DNA from: Buttiauxella agrestis
GTDB lineage: Bacteria; Pseudomonadota; Gammaproteobacteria; Enterobacterales; Enterobacteriaceae
Assembly: GCF_900446255.1 (NCBI RefSeq)
Contig: NZ_UIGI01000002.1
Span: 186,001 to 250,000, forward strand
Direction of reading: 5' to 3'
DNA: 64,000 bases
Shown one piece after another: positions 7,680 through 17,099 of this stretch; the stretch's first letter is position 1, and each line of letters begins with the position of its first letter. A model generated the notes under the pieces. The model worked only from the letters and a program-made list of their open reading frames with translations. It had not been told where the DNA came from and did no database searches. Made by a program: the position numbers and the translations under genes.

Positions 7680-7973
7680 ATGGATTTTTTCATCATCAAA
7701 GATTTGGTACTGCTTTGCATCGGTATTGCGTTGCTGATTTTTTTCACGCTGAAAAAAGACAAGCCCCGCAAAGTGACGCCAGCAGTGAAGCCGGTAATCA
7801 GTACTACGAAGGAAGCTATGACGCAGAGTGAGAGAAATCGGGCTATCCGTAAGCAAGCATTAGATGATTTGAATGACCCTTGCGATGTTTCTTGCCCTTA
7901 CAATGTTGTCTCGCCTTTAAATCCTCTCAACCCTCTCAACCCTCTCAACCCTCTCAACACAATGGATGAGTGA
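7680..7973 (+). CDS. single-span membrane protein with N-P-L repeat tail, 97 aa
   Basis: AAGGAGG lies 7-13 bases before the ATG. Residues 5-24 form one membrane helix (IKDLVLLCIGIALLIFF), followed by a Lys-rich cytoplasmic part and a C-terminal tail with repeated Pro-Leu-Asn encoded by four 9-base units at 7922-7957. The stop overlaps the next start. Function unknown. Confidence 0.6.
   Translation: MDFFIIKDLVLLCIGIALLIFFTLKKDKPRKVTPAVKPVISTTKEAMTQSERNRAIRKQALDDLNDPCDVSCPYNVVSPLNPLNPLNPLNPLNTMDE
7922..7957 (+). repeat. four tandem 9-bp units (CCCTCTCAA)
   Basis: Tandem copies of CCCTCTCAA (first unit starts with T) inside the 3' end of the membrane-protein gene; each adds Pro-Leu-Asn without shifting the frame. 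Copy number could vary by slippage. Confidence 0.8.
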
Positions 7974-8317
7974 TGGAAAGAAAGACGGTTTTTATCTCAC
8001 CAGCCATAGTTCCGTACCGCCGTCCAAAAGGTGATCTGGACGGACGGTACAATTCACAGGCTTATACAATGGTCAGTGAGTGGGTAGGTTACTGCCAGGC
8101 AAGCAAGTATGAAATCCTGCCTGACAACGCAGCCAAGCCCGTTCAGCTACATTACCGCAGTAAGGGGCTCAGGTTTCAGCTTTTGCTGGTAGCTGATGGT
8201 TTCCCACAAGAGGGGGCAATCCCGACAGATATTTATCTTTTGCCTGGTATGCCACTGTATGACGCCATGCTCAACATGCAGCTTGGCTGGCAGTCGATCC
8301 CTGAATTAAATCCGTAA
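7970..8317 (+). CDS. hypothetical protein, 115 aa
   Basis: GTG at 7970 immediately followed by ATG 7973; either could start, and both overlap the TGA of the previous gene. Alpha/beta protein without membrane segment (VFISPAIVPYRRPKGDLDGRYN at the N-terminus). Ends one base before the convergent NERD gene. Family not recognised. Confidence 0.55.
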   Translation: MMERKTVFISPAIVPYRRPKGDLDGRYNSQAYTMVSEWVGYCQASKYEILPDNAAKPVQLHYRSKGLRFQLLLVADGFPQEGAIPTDIYLLPGMPLYDAMLNMQLGWQSIPELNP

Positions 8318-8318
8318 A

Positions 8319-9053
8319 TTAACGGTACTTAGTTTTTTTTCCTCCCAGATAATTCAGTATCCGACCATATATTTTTACAAACATAAACGTCACCAGATAC
8401 GTAAGTTTCATGCTCTGGTTAAAGCGCTTATTCAGGCTATTAATGTGAGTGAGATCCGTTATCAGCCCAGGAGTTAAGCGCCTGCTGATAATTTTATTCC
8501 TGATAAAAGTAACTTTCTCAGGATGGATGATACTCATGTCCTGTCTACGCTTTATGTTGTCCTCCATCTCCTTCATGCCCATGCATAGCCACTCAGGTTT
8601 ATCGCCCTTGAATTTGCAGGGGCCATTGATCAGTACAACGTTTACACACTCAAGCTCAGGGTCATCCATGATGTGCCTGATGCCATGTATATGGGCTTCG
8701 TTCTGACGGAAGGGATTGTTCAGTTGGAGTCTATTTTTGTGTCTAAATTTCAACCATTTCTTTTCATTTATATCCCCGATAAGTGTGCCAACATAGTTCT
8801 TTTCCTCAATGACATAGAGGCCGTGAGTTGTCACCAGCACATGATCAATTTGAGTGGTTCGTCCACGAGGCATAAGCACGGTGACATCGCTAAAAAGACC
8901 CGCCTTGTCATCAGGAAGAAGTCGGGCAATCATCCCGGCCGTTTTCCGCTCCTTCATATCGTTTTTAATCATTTCCAGTAGACAGAAAATGACTGCGATA
9001 AGTAGGGCTACACAGACGCACAGTGCGATATTGAACAACATCCCTGTATCCAT
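8319..9053 (-). CDS. membrane-anchored NERD-domain protein, 244 aa
   Basis: An N-terminal membrane helix (about residues 6-27) is followed by a NERD (nuclease-related) domain at about residues 45-150. Visible signatures are TQIDHVLVTTHGLYVIEEKNY, where Asp, Glu and Lys match the nuclease-like core, and NPFRQNEAHIHGI. NERD proteins are thought to process DNA; here it would be held at the inner membrane. It is last in the minus-strand transfer operon, 4 bases after the S49 peptidase gene. EKVTF in its sequence is encoded by the palindrome at 8506-8516. Confidence 0.75.
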   Translation of the reverse strand: MDTGMLFNIALCVCVALLIAVIFCLLEMIKNDMKERKTAGMIARLLPDDKAGLFSDVTVLMPRGRTTQIDHVLVTTHGLYVIEEKNYVGTLIGDINEKKWLKFRHKNRLQLNNPFRQNEAHIHGIRHIMDDPELECVNVVLINGPCKFKGDKPEWLCMGMKEMEDNIKRRQDMSIIHPEKVTFIRNKIISRRLTPGLITDLTHINSLNKRFNQSMKLTYLVTFMFVKIYGRILNYLGGKKTKYR

Positions 9054-9057
9054 TGGT

Positions 9058-10215
9058 TTATCTCATTGTTGGGGTGCTGGTGGACGAACTGGACTCAATA
9101 CCGGCCAGGGTGTTGTTGACGTATTCCAGTGATGAAGCAAGGGAAGCGAACATGCCCAAAGCCGAACGCAGGTTTCGCTGGGCCTCGTTGTACACTTTAA
9201 ATTTATCTGTACCGTAAAGCGTGGATAATCTCTCCCGCAGCTCGACCGTGGTAACGTCAGCATCAATCAACCCGTACTTGATGGCCGTGGGTGTCATCCA
9301 GATTTTGCCAGAGTACAAGCCAATCGATTGGGCCTCTTCGGGACTCACAATTTTTCCTTTTCGACCGGCCTCGACATCCGAGATAAATGATTTATGCATG
9401 CCATCAAGGATTTCATCCTGCATGAACTCCCGGGTAGTGGCGGTCAGGGGGCGGTAGGGATCAAGAGCATTTTTGAATTCACCGGCAATCAGTGTTTCGT
9501 TTCTGACACCTACGGTATCCATAACCTTCGATACATCCCAGTGCTCCATTCTTACCCCGATGCTGCCTATAAGGGCATTGGAATCAGCATAGATAGCATC
9601 AGCTGCGGAGGCTGCGTAATAGCATGCAGATGCGCAGATGGTTTTAACACTGACGATGACCGGCTTATATGCAGTTCGGTCATCGACATTAAATTGCCCC
9701 ACACCTGAACCCAAAATAGAAAGTACATTTTTTTTGACCGCAGCAACTTTGCTTAAATCTGGAGAGGGGTCATTGCTGGTGGACGGAAAACCGCCTGCAT
9801 TAATTAGCTTAATCTGGCCTTTGGGATTGTGTAGTTCCTGAAGCTTACGATAAATCAGAATGGCATCAGATGGGCCGCCACCGCCTGACTCCGCCTCAAT
9901 AAGTACAGCCCGTACGTTCGGGTTGTTGTAAGCTTTGGAAATGGCTTGCGCTATTTCAACCCCATCACCGGTGCGGGAGCCGGAGCCCATCTCTCCCGTT
10001 ATTTTAATGACAGCTATATGAGTCCTGTTTCCTTCAGTCTCCATGTAATTGTCATACAGGTTATAAAAAGAAAACCCAACAGCAATAACGGCCACACCAG
10101 TCATGACCATTTTTGACGCTGCTGTTATTTTAAACATGCGAAAAAAGCGATCTGCCTGTGAATTAAAAGATTCGTTAAATGTCGCTGGTGGTTTAGTACT
10201 TTTCTTTTTGAACAT
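9058..10215 (-). CDS. S49-family (SppA-like) membrane serine peptidase, 385 aa
   Basis: One membrane segment at about residues 36-54, then a ClpP/crotonase-fold S49 domain. The expected catalytic serine is Ser196 in ICASACYYAA and the general-base lysine is Lys248 in AGEFKNALDP, with the usual SIGSIGV-like segment (LIGSIGVRM) between them. SppA-type enzymes cut signal peptides or membrane proteins in the periplasm. Single-domain length is that of short bacterial and phage forms. In the transfer operon it may process pilin or surface proteins, an inference from position. The C-terminus is Ser/Thr-rich. Confidence 0.85.
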   Translation of the reverse strand: MFKKKSTKPPATFNESFNSQADRFFRMFKITAASKMVMTGVAVIAVGFSFYNLYDNYMETEGNRTHIAVIKITGEMGSGSRTGDGVEIAQAISKAYNNPNVRAVLIEAESGGGGPSDAILIYRKLQELHNPKGQIKLINAGGFPSTSNDPSPDLSKVAAVKKNVLSILGSGVGQFNVDDRTAYKPVIVSVKTICASACYYAASAADAIYADSNALIGSIGVRMEHWDVSKVMDTVGVRNETLIAGEFKNALDPYRPLTATTREFMQDEILDGMHKSFISDVEAGRKGKIVSPEEAQSIGLYSGKIWMTPTAIKYGLIDADVTTVELRERLSTLYGTDKFKVYNEAQRNLRSALGMFASLASSLEYVNNTLAGIESSSSTSTPTMR

Positions 10216-10224
10216 ACTTTTGCC

Positions 10225-10896
10225 TTACATGAGTTTCTGATAATTGGACCACAACCTGTTGAGAGCGATCCCGAGAATGAATAATGCCAATGGTGGAAAT
10301 AATTGCGCAATGTTATTAAATAACGACATGTTAGGCATCAATAAGTAAATAAGTGTCAGCCAACCTATCAGCCAGAACCCTTTCAACCAGACTCTGTAAA
10401 ACTGAATCGTGACATTACCAAACACATACCTTTTCAGTTTCCATTGATACATTCCATCAATTATCAATGCAGCAATGAACGGAAGAAAAACAAAGAGCCA
10501 GCCCAGAACCAAGTGCCAGCGATAAATTGACTGAAAAACTAAAAGCGGAATGTTTTTAGCTGCGGTATAAAAAAATGACATAAACATACCCGCTGCTAAA
10601 TTAAATCCCTTTTCACTTTGCTCTATATCCTTAACCTCGGGCACAAGCACTCTATTGAGGTATTCAACCATGCCAAGATCATTTGCTAAGTAGTTAAATG
10701 TCAATTCAGCATTTTTAGTTACGGCTTGCCACTGCTCTGTAGGGATGATGGATTTGCTCGAAACTATTTCATCCCTGATCTGGTTGCTCAGTTCGTTAGT
10801 ATCTTGTATGAACAAACTGTAGCCAAGATAAAATAAAAGACCAAGGTAGATAAACGATTTGAAAATTAGTTTTCTCTGGCTATTTGAGTCTGCCAT
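10225..10896 (-). CDS. TraJ-like inner-membrane protein, 223 aa
   Basis: Hydrophobic protein with about four membrane segments (near residues 13-28, 105-125, 133-155 and 170-215). Downstream of the relaxase and coupling-protein genes, this is where IncHI and SXT/IncC elements encode TraJ, a membrane partner of the coupling protein. The assignment rests on position and topology, not on a motif. Separated by one base from the upstream gene. Confidence 0.5.
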   Translation of the reverse strand: MADSNSQRKLIFKSFIYLGLLFYLGYSLFIQDTNELSNQIRDEIVSSKSIIPTEQWQAVTKNAELTFNYLANDLGMVEYLNRVLVPEVKDIEQSEKGFNLAAGMFMSFFYTAAKNIPLLVFQSIYRWHLVLGWLFVFLPFIAALIIDGMYQWKLKRYVFGNVTIQFYRVWLKGFWLIGWLTLIYLLMPNMSLFNNIAQLFPPLALFILGIALNRLWSNYQKLM

Positions 10897-10897
10897 C

Positions 10898-11989
10898 TCA
10901 CGTCCTCCACTCTCTCAAAAGTTCTTTATGCTCAGAATGAGTTCGGTATTGATTTTTCCATAGGGTAGGAATTCCGACCTGCCACTGATATCGCTTAGGG
11001 ATAATATTATTTACTAGCGTATAAGAGGCCATCTGGCGGTGCTCATCACTAAGCCAGTGCAGTTGACCCGGGTCAGGTGTATACACTGGCGAACTGAACC
11101 TGTAGGCCAGTCTGGAAAAATCAATAAAGTTAAAACTCCATGGCGTCCAGATCCGATACTCGTCTTTCACTCCTGTACTGTATACCGGGCAAGAGAGGAG
11201 GGTGTCGGTAAACTCTTCAACCATTTTCTGGCAGATGCCCGGGCTGTTGATATCAGCTGTATCTTTATCAATGTAAGGAAAAACTGCTTTATCAATAATC
11301 CGGTTAAACGCGCTGACGTACAAACAGGTCTGGTCGGGTAAAAATTCAATGCTGGAGAGCAAGCTCTTTTTTAACTCACTCAGGAAGGGTGAATCTTCAA
11401 AAGTAATTATCTGCTCATAATCGGTGCCGAGATGTTGTGGCTGCTCAATACGCTTTACCCCACTGAAAGTTACTTTTTCAGGAATTTCAATAAATGGTGA
11501 CACTGATTTAGTCAGGTCTATAAAAGAGGGAAGCAGGTAGCCACCCAGAATCAGGTTGTTTTTTTGGACATGCTCTTTACGGTGTTCACATGGATCAAAG
11601 TCGATATTGAATGACACAACACTCTTGTCATTCGCTTCGGCCACTTCCTTGATCCATTCTTCAGATGGCCCATTGGTGACGGACCAATAGCAGTACTCTC
11701 GGTCGCCATATTTGTCTTTTAAAACGAGTTCGCCTTTTAACAGGAATAATTCAGAAAGTGTTTCTGATGCGCTGCGCAATAAACTTATGTCTCGCTCGAT
11801 AAAGAAACGTGAAGACAGTTCCTGAACCTTTTTCTCTATTGTAGCTATACGGGACACGGCTACGCCAGAGGTGACATGCTGCAAACCCAGAGACTGGAAG
11901 CGTCTGTTAACCAGGCTCTTAAAACGTCTGGCGGGTTGGCATAATTGAAATAACTGCGAACGTGTCAAAACAACTTTGTCTGAATTCAC
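10898..11989 (-). CDS. transfer-operon protein of unknown function, 363 aa
   Basis: Soluble protein, no signal peptide or membrane helix. The N-terminus LTRSQLFQLCQPARRFKSLVNRRFQSLGL is basic. The start overlaps the end of the coupling-protein gene by 4 bases, so the two are translated together, suggesting a job at the coupling protein or relaxosome. EKVTF near the middle is encoded by the palindrome at 11466-11476. I do not recognise a family. Confidence 0.6.
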   Translation of the reverse strand: MNSDKVVLTRSQLFQLCQPARRFKSLVNRRFQSLGLQHVTSGVAVSRIATIEKKVQELSSRFFIERDISLLRSASETLSELFLLKGELVLKDKYGDREYCYWSVTNGPSEEWIKEVAEANDKSVVSFNIDFDPCEHRKEHVQKNNLILGGYLLPSFIDLTKSVSPFIEIPEKVTFSGVKRIEQPQHLGTDYEQIITFEDSPFLSELKKSLLSSIEFLPDQTCLYVSAFNRIIDKAVFPYIDKDTADINSPGICQKMVEEFTDTLLSCPVYSTGVKDEYRIWTPWSFNFIDFSRLAYRFSSPVYTPDPGQLHWLSDEHRQMASYTLVNNIIPKRYQWQVGIPTLWKNQYRTHSEHKELLREWRT

Positions 11990-14070
11990 TGTATTGTCCT
12001 TATGTACTTATCTATTTTTATTTTATTAATGTTTTCTCGCACGGTGAGTTTGTTCACTGGCGTAAAAATCATATCGGTCAGAGTTGTATTTCGTTTCATC
12101 TGGTTCTTAGGGATAGCTATAGGAATTTGTCCTACAATTTTCCGTCCATCCTGGAGGCGAGCCACGATATGATGCATAGGCATCTGACCGAGTAATTCTT
12201 TTGGAATCGTCTCTTCTCTGCTGGTGGACTTCCTTTCCGCCATAGCGCCAGTGAAGTTATTATGAGGCAAAGTTGTCTCGGCGCCGGTCGTATAAGTCAC
12301 CTGATTTGAGCTTATAGAGCTTTTGCCAAAGTTATCGATGATAATTGTTTGGGTTGGGTTGTCGTTTACCCGAAGACTTATGTAGTTGTTACATAGACCG
12401 GTGATGCGATTCGCTGTTTCCTGGTCGGCAGCTGAAACAAAATCTGAGATTGTCTGAGTACAAACAAATAGAGCAATTTTTGCGGCTCGGCCCTGGGCGA
12501 GCAAACTGATCATTGCATTGTTGATAGCGGCATGGGCTTCGTCGATAAAGATACTGATTCGGGAATGCTGTGACATGTCACCGTCCCCCGTGTTGTATCT
12601 GCGGCCAGCACAAGCAGTCAGATCAGAAGTAATGAGCTGGGAAACAGCTTTTGCTGTATCTGGATTCGATAAGCCATCCAGAGAAATATATAAAACCCCT
12701 CCAGTGGTAAACATACCCTCACTGTTTATAACGTCTCTGTTACTGGCGGGGTATTCAGAGGGCGATAACAACTCATCAAGTGGGCTTTCGGTCAATTTAG
12801 CGAACAATGGCATTAATGACGCAGTCATTTTCGCCATATGCTCAGGTTCGCTGGTTGAATAACGAATAAGCTCACTGACTACGTCGATGCCATGGACTTT
12901 TTCAGACCCTTCATAATTCATAAAGTGGGCGATGTACCACTCATATAAACGCTTGAAGCGTTCTTTAAACGCGTCAGTACTTGAATAACGTACGATATCG
13001 ACCCATTTGTCCTGACCGTAGTGTGCTGCATACATGCATTCCATCGCCTGTATAGCCAGGTTCTGAAGGGATTGAGGGCTCTGCATGTTTTTATAAATAC
13101 TTTTTATTGAGGGTTTTTTGTTAGTTAAGCGGATTCCAGCGATAATTGATGAAACGAGAGATTCAGCAAACCGTACAAACGGGTTCTCTTCTCCAGGCAC
13201 AATAATTAAGCTTAAAATTCGTGTCGTCAGGTCCGAAACGTTGACAAAACTGTTGCACACATCAATTGCACAAGAGGTTGATGGTTGGCCCGGGTGAAAC
13301 TGGAAAAATGGCTTCCCCAGTTCCTTACATTCCAGCTCGAGTGCCTGCCGCCAGTCAGCATCGTTCTTGGGGTCAATAACAACAATCACATGACCAAGAT
13401 GGAGCATTGACGAACTGAGCAACCTCAACAGAATGGTTTTACCTGTCCCAACGTTGCCGGTAATCAAGGTATGCCCATACCAGTTGTCTTCAGTCACGAA
13501 TAAAGGTAGACGATCATCGACAGCAAATATGGCATTGTCGCCACCCATCTTCCTTGCCAGTGAGTCAAAATGCCGGGTAATCGGGTTCAAAACGAAAGGT
13601 AATTTTATTTCCCGTTTGTCGCTTGAAAGGTTGATGATTTGATAAACCCTGTCCCCATGCTCTGACCCCCATTCATAACCATCACATAGATAGGTCATTC
13701 TTGTAGGAAGCGATTTGTTTTCCTTGTGTGCGACTTCCTGAGCGATGCGAAAGTCTCTGTCATTAGAGAAAACGTCACTGTTGTTGATAGAGCGGAGATC
13801 ATTGAGGGAGATAAATAAAAATTTTCTCTTAAACACGCGCCAGTGGGCATGGAAATACGGGGCCGCAGTCCAGACTCTGTAAATACACAGAAGGAAAAGC
13901 AACAGTGCTGAGTATTTCACGACCGGAGCCATTTGCGTACCATCTGCCTCATAGCCGACATACACCATGAATATGGGAGCGATAAACAAAACAATGGCAC
14001 TTCGGTATTCCAGTAATGGACGATACAGATTTTCCTGAGCATGCAGATTGGTTCTTTTTGGGAGTGCCAT
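11986..14070 (-). CDS. traD: VirD4-family conjugative coupling protein, 694 aa
   Basis: Two N-terminal membrane helices (about residues 24-40 and 51-68) precede a RecA-like ATPase. Walker A is GNVGTGKT at 205-212; Walker B is ISIFIDEAHAA. The chain ends with Lys-rich segments. Coupling proteins form a hexameric inner-membrane pump that brings the relaxase-bound strand to the type IV secretion channel. The gene begins one base after the relaxase gene ends. In IncHI plasmids the equivalent is called traG, in SXT/IncC and F traD. It looks complete. Confidence 0.9.
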   Translation of the reverse strand: MALPKRTNLHAQENLYRPLLEYRSAIVLFIAPIFMVYVGYEADGTQMAPVVKYSALLLFLLCIYRVWTAAPYFHAHWRVFKRKFLFISLNDLRSINNSDVFSNDRDFRIAQEVAHKENKSLPTRMTYLCDGYEWGSEHGDRVYQIINLSSDKREIKLPFVLNPITRHFDSLARKMGGDNAIFAVDDRLPLFVTEDNWYGHTLITGNVGTGKTILLRLLSSSMLHLGHVIVVIDPKNDADWRQALELECKELGKPFFQFHPGQPSTSCAIDVCNSFVNVSDLTTRILSLIIVPGEENPFVRFAESLVSSIIAGIRLTNKKPSIKSIYKNMQSPQSLQNLAIQAMECMYAAHYGQDKWVDIVRYSSTDAFKERFKRLYEWYIAHFMNYEGSEKVHGIDVVSELIRYSTSEPEHMAKMTASLMPLFAKLTESPLDELLSPSEYPASNRDVINSEGMFTTGGVLYISLDGLSNPDTAKAVSQLITSDLTACAGRRYNTGDGDMSQHSRISIFIDEAHAAINNAMISLLAQGRAAKIALFVCTQTISDFVSAADQETANRITGLCNNYISLRVNDNPTQTIIIDNFGKSSISSNQVTYTTGAETTLPHNNFTGAMAERKSTSREETIPKELLGQMPMHHIVARLQDGRKIVGQIPIAIPKNQMKRNTTLTDMIFTPVNKLTVRENINKIKIDKYIRTIQ

Positions 14071-16977
14071 TTATAGCTCCTGACTTTTCTCGATTTCGCT
14101 AATAATGTGTTCAAAGTGAAGGTCCGAGCGTTCCCCGGCCACAATTAATTCGGCAATGTTTATCTTGCTGCAAATCATAGTGACGGTTTTCTTTACCTTA
14201 ACTTTGCAGGTTGGAAATTTGTTGAGGAGTTCAATGAGGGCTTTGTTATCGATTCGTCTGGTCCCAACATAAAGAGCACCTCCAAAAACGATAAGGGAGT
14301 GATAACTCACCACTGACTGTTTGGTCTGCTTCTTCGACGTGACTAGTGCCATAAACTCACCAGCAAGGTTTTCATAGTCCACTTCAAGGGGGGTTGAGTC
14401 AGACGTTATTTCGACCTGAACAGTGGAGGTTACATTCTGGGTAATGGGCTTATCAGTGGAATTCAGCGTCTTGCCACTATTTTTCTGCGTGTCGGGGGAC
14501 GCTGCCTGCTCAGTTTGGTCTGGGTTCTTAGCCTGTTGCAATTGACCTGAATTTGTCACCAGCTCAGAGCTGCCTTTTCCCTGTTCTGTGAAGCCGAAAA
14601 GCGAATTTGATTCGGAGATCCGAGAAAAGATGCTGGTTAACTGCGGTTGGACTTGCAGTTTTTTAATCGGGGCGGTGACAACAGGCTCAACGGTCTGTGG
14701 TAGAGCTGGTGGTGTGAGTGTCTTATCTGGGGCAACTTGTTCGAGAACAATGACATCCTCGCCCTGATGCACATGCGAGTCCTCAATATCAGTTTCAGAA
14801 TATGAGTTCACAACCTGTTCTATGCTGGTATTTATGGCATCTACGGAGTCATCATGTGGCGTTTGATGCAGCTCAGACAAGACTGATTGCTCCAGCTCCA
14901 TGTACACATCATCTAAACATGACTCAAGATTCAGGCTTTCGTCCCAAAGATCCGGACCTTCAGATAAATAGGCTGGCGGTGAATCGTCATCCATCCCCGG
15001 ATAATTTTCCGGAGGAAGTGGTAGAGGCTGATGGTCCGTTAAGTTTGGTTCTTCAGCCTCTTCATGACGTTCACTTAGTTCTACGGTCTGATAGAGGCCG
15101 GAATCAAGGAGAGACTTCAGTTTAGTGGTCCTGAGGTTTCGTCCACTCATCTGATATCCAGCAAAACTATCACCCAGCGCAATAATTGCGATATTGTTCT
15201 CGTCCCTGATGACCCACTGCCCATCAAACGAACCTTCCCGGAAGGTCTGCTGGAACAGCCCGGACTCGGCTAGATGGCTCTCTTCAGTTCCCGGGGCAAG
15301 TAAGATGATTTCACTTACGACTGCATATGGCACACCGTCCACCAGGCAGATGGCTGATTCGGGTATTTTGGTGGTAGTAAACAATTCTGTCAGAGCGTCA
15401 ATTACGGACGTTTGCTGGACTAGTGCTTCATCTGGTTTAACTTGTGAATCATCAGTAATGTCCGGATACGGGGTTTTCTCTTCGTTATCCTCACGGGGTT
15501 GATCCACAGCAACTGAAGAGTCAGTGTTTGATTCTGCTGAATCCGATTTAACATTAACTGTCTCTGGTGAGATAACTTTTACAGAATCCGCTTTCTTTTG
15601 TGCAGCAGTTTCAAAACTGTCATTTACCGTAATGACCTCTTTGCGTCCAGGCATTGGGCGCAAGAATTCGGATACATTACGGAATTCATCAATAAGAATA
15701 AGGTCCCTGTTCTCATTAACCGAAAACAACCCCGGCACTGAGTCAGGAATAAAATAGGAGTCGAAAATTAGCCCAATCCATTTTACCTTTAATAGATTAT
15801 AGAAGGGGACTTCGGCAATACCCGTGGCAAACATTTGTTGGACATCACTCTCCGTGTACTTTCCTGGCATAAAGTAATGAACAATTCGGGTGTCACTGTA
15901 CGGTTCGATATAGCCGCGACGAATTAAAGCTTCAGTTAATGCCAGTCGTCCAACTTCGTCCTGCGGGAAGTTAAATTTGATTTCCTGAAACTCTTTAAGA
16001 ATAAAATCAAGGAATGTTTGTTCGTTGAAGTAGACCTCACCATTGACGATGATGATGTGCATTGATTTTGACTGATAGTCGTTAATACCCAAATCTTTAA
16101 ATTTATGTTTAACAGCGCTCATCGCTCGAGTAGCAGCATCAGTTGAGCGCAGACCAATAATCGGGTCGCGTATAACATTAAGGTCAGTCCCGGTGGAGTA
16201 ATAATCCGCTCTTCTCACACATCGGGACAAAAAGTCATTAGCATTATTATATGAATTTAATGATGAGAGCATTCTGTCATAAATACGTTCTCTTGAGACT
16301 ACTCCAAGAAAACGTAGGCAGGTGGGATTCAGTATTCTTTCAAGGAATACACTGGACCAGATATTGTGTTGATTAACCCTACGGACTCGCCAGTGAATTT
16401 CGTAGCTTTTAACGTTCTCGCTATTGCACCAGTCCAGTAAACTTTGTGCGGTTGGATTCCATGTGGTTGTCTTTAATGTGTCACTGCTCACTACATCAAC
16501 ATCATAAATTTTGCCTGCATCATGAACAAGGCCACATATAAATGCGGCATACAGGTATGCCTTTTTACGCTGAACCTCCTCATCCTGGTATCCAATGGGT
16601 GCCAGCTCTGAATCATAAGCCTGGATTAAAGATAAAAGGCCCACATCCAGACTGTGGGAGAAAAGCCCCCCAATACCATTGTGGTGATGATTCTCGGACG
16701 CAGGAAGTAAATGAACCCAGCGAATAAATTCGATCAGTGGTTTTGTAATGAGATTTGTAAAAGTAAATGCATCATCGCTGATGTCGTTATCGTCGATAGC
16801 AATACGCATAGAAATTTTTTTAAGTTTGTCGACATGCAATGACAAAATTGATTGCTCATTGAAGACAGTAATACCGCGAGGTTTAGACGGATATTCGACG
16901 AATTTTAAAACCTCTTCATTGGGGCATTTTGGGATCTTGTATTTCTCCGTGCCGTTTACATGAGAATAGGGCGACAA
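14071..16977 (-). CDS. traI: MOBH-type conjugative relaxase TraI, 968 aa
   Basis: Residues about 90-200 carry the MOBH signature: HHHN-x-GGLF-SHS-DV, the metal-binding three-His motif, and GLVHDAGK, the HD motif. This is the TraI_2 domain of IncHI, IncA/C and SXT relaxases, which nick oriT and pilot the strand. A second conserved C-terminal domain (about 880-965) follows a long acidic, Ser/Thr/Gln-rich linker (about 470-850). Length is usual for the family. It is adjacent to the coupling-protein gene, and a 43-codon ORF overlaps its start. Confidence 0.9.
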   Translation of the reverse strand: MSPYSHVNGTEKYKIPKCPNEEVLKFVEYPSKPRGITVFNEQSILSLHVDKLKKISMRIAIDDNDISDDAFTFTNLITKPLIEFIRWVHLLPASENHHHNGIGGLFSHSLDVGLLSLIQAYDSELAPIGYQDEEVQRKKAYLYAAFICGLVHDAGKIYDVDVVSSDTLKTTTWNPTAQSLLDWCNSENVKSYEIHWRVRRVNQHNIWSSVFLERILNPTCLRFLGVVSRERIYDRMLSSLNSYNNANDFLSRCVRRADYYSTGTDLNVIRDPIIGLRSTDAATRAMSAVKHKFKDLGINDYQSKSMHIIIVNGEVYFNEQTFLDFILKEFQEIKFNFPQDEVGRLALTEALIRRGYIEPYSDTRIVHYFMPGKYTESDVQQMFATGIAEVPFYNLLKVKWIGLIFDSYFIPDSVPGLFSVNENRDLILIDEFRNVSEFLRPMPGRKEVITVNDSFETAAQKKADSVKVISPETVNVKSDSAESNTDSSVAVDQPREDNEEKTPYPDITDDSQVKPDEALVQQTSVIDALTELFTTTKIPESAICLVDGVPYAVVSEIILLAPGTEESHLAESGLFQQTFREGSFDGQWVIRDENNIAIIALGDSFAGYQMSGRNLRTTKLKSLLDSGLYQTVELSERHEEAEEPNLTDHQPLPLPPENYPGMDDDSPPAYLSEGPDLWDESLNLESCLDDVYMELEQSVLSELHQTPHDDSVDAINTSIEQVVNSYSETDIEDSHVHQGEDVIVLEQVAPDKTLTPPALPQTVEPVVTAPIKKLQVQPQLTSIFSRISESNSLFGFTEQGKGSSELVTNSGQLQQAKNPDQTEQAASPDTQKNSGKTLNSTDKPITQNVTSTVQVEITSDSTPLEVDYENLAGEFMALVTSKKQTKQSVVSYHSLIVFGGALYVGTRRIDNKALIELLNKFPTCKVKVKKTVTMICSKINIAELIVAGERSDLHFEHIISEIEKSQEL

Positions 16978-17087
16978 AGTGTCTTCGTTACCAGGACCGA
17001 AATTAGTAAATCTTCATCATACTCATCCAAAGACTTGTTGTTACGGACAAGCCCAATGGTCCAGTTCAAAAAACCTCTGAAGCCCAT
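16956..17087 (-). CDS. small ORF overlapping traI start, 43 aa
   Basis: ATG 17087 follows TAAGGAT (AGGA about 9 bases upstream) at the end of the preceding gene, and the frame stops at TAA 16956, 22 bases inside traI. The peptide begins MGFRGFLNWTIGLVRNNKS, amphipathic, then acidic. The tight placement suggests translation coupled to traI. No homologue known to me. Confidence 0.45.
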   Translation of the reverse strand: MGFRGFLNWTIGLVRNNKSLDEYDEDLLISVLVTKTLCRPILM

Positions 17088-17099
17088 GTTAATTTATCC

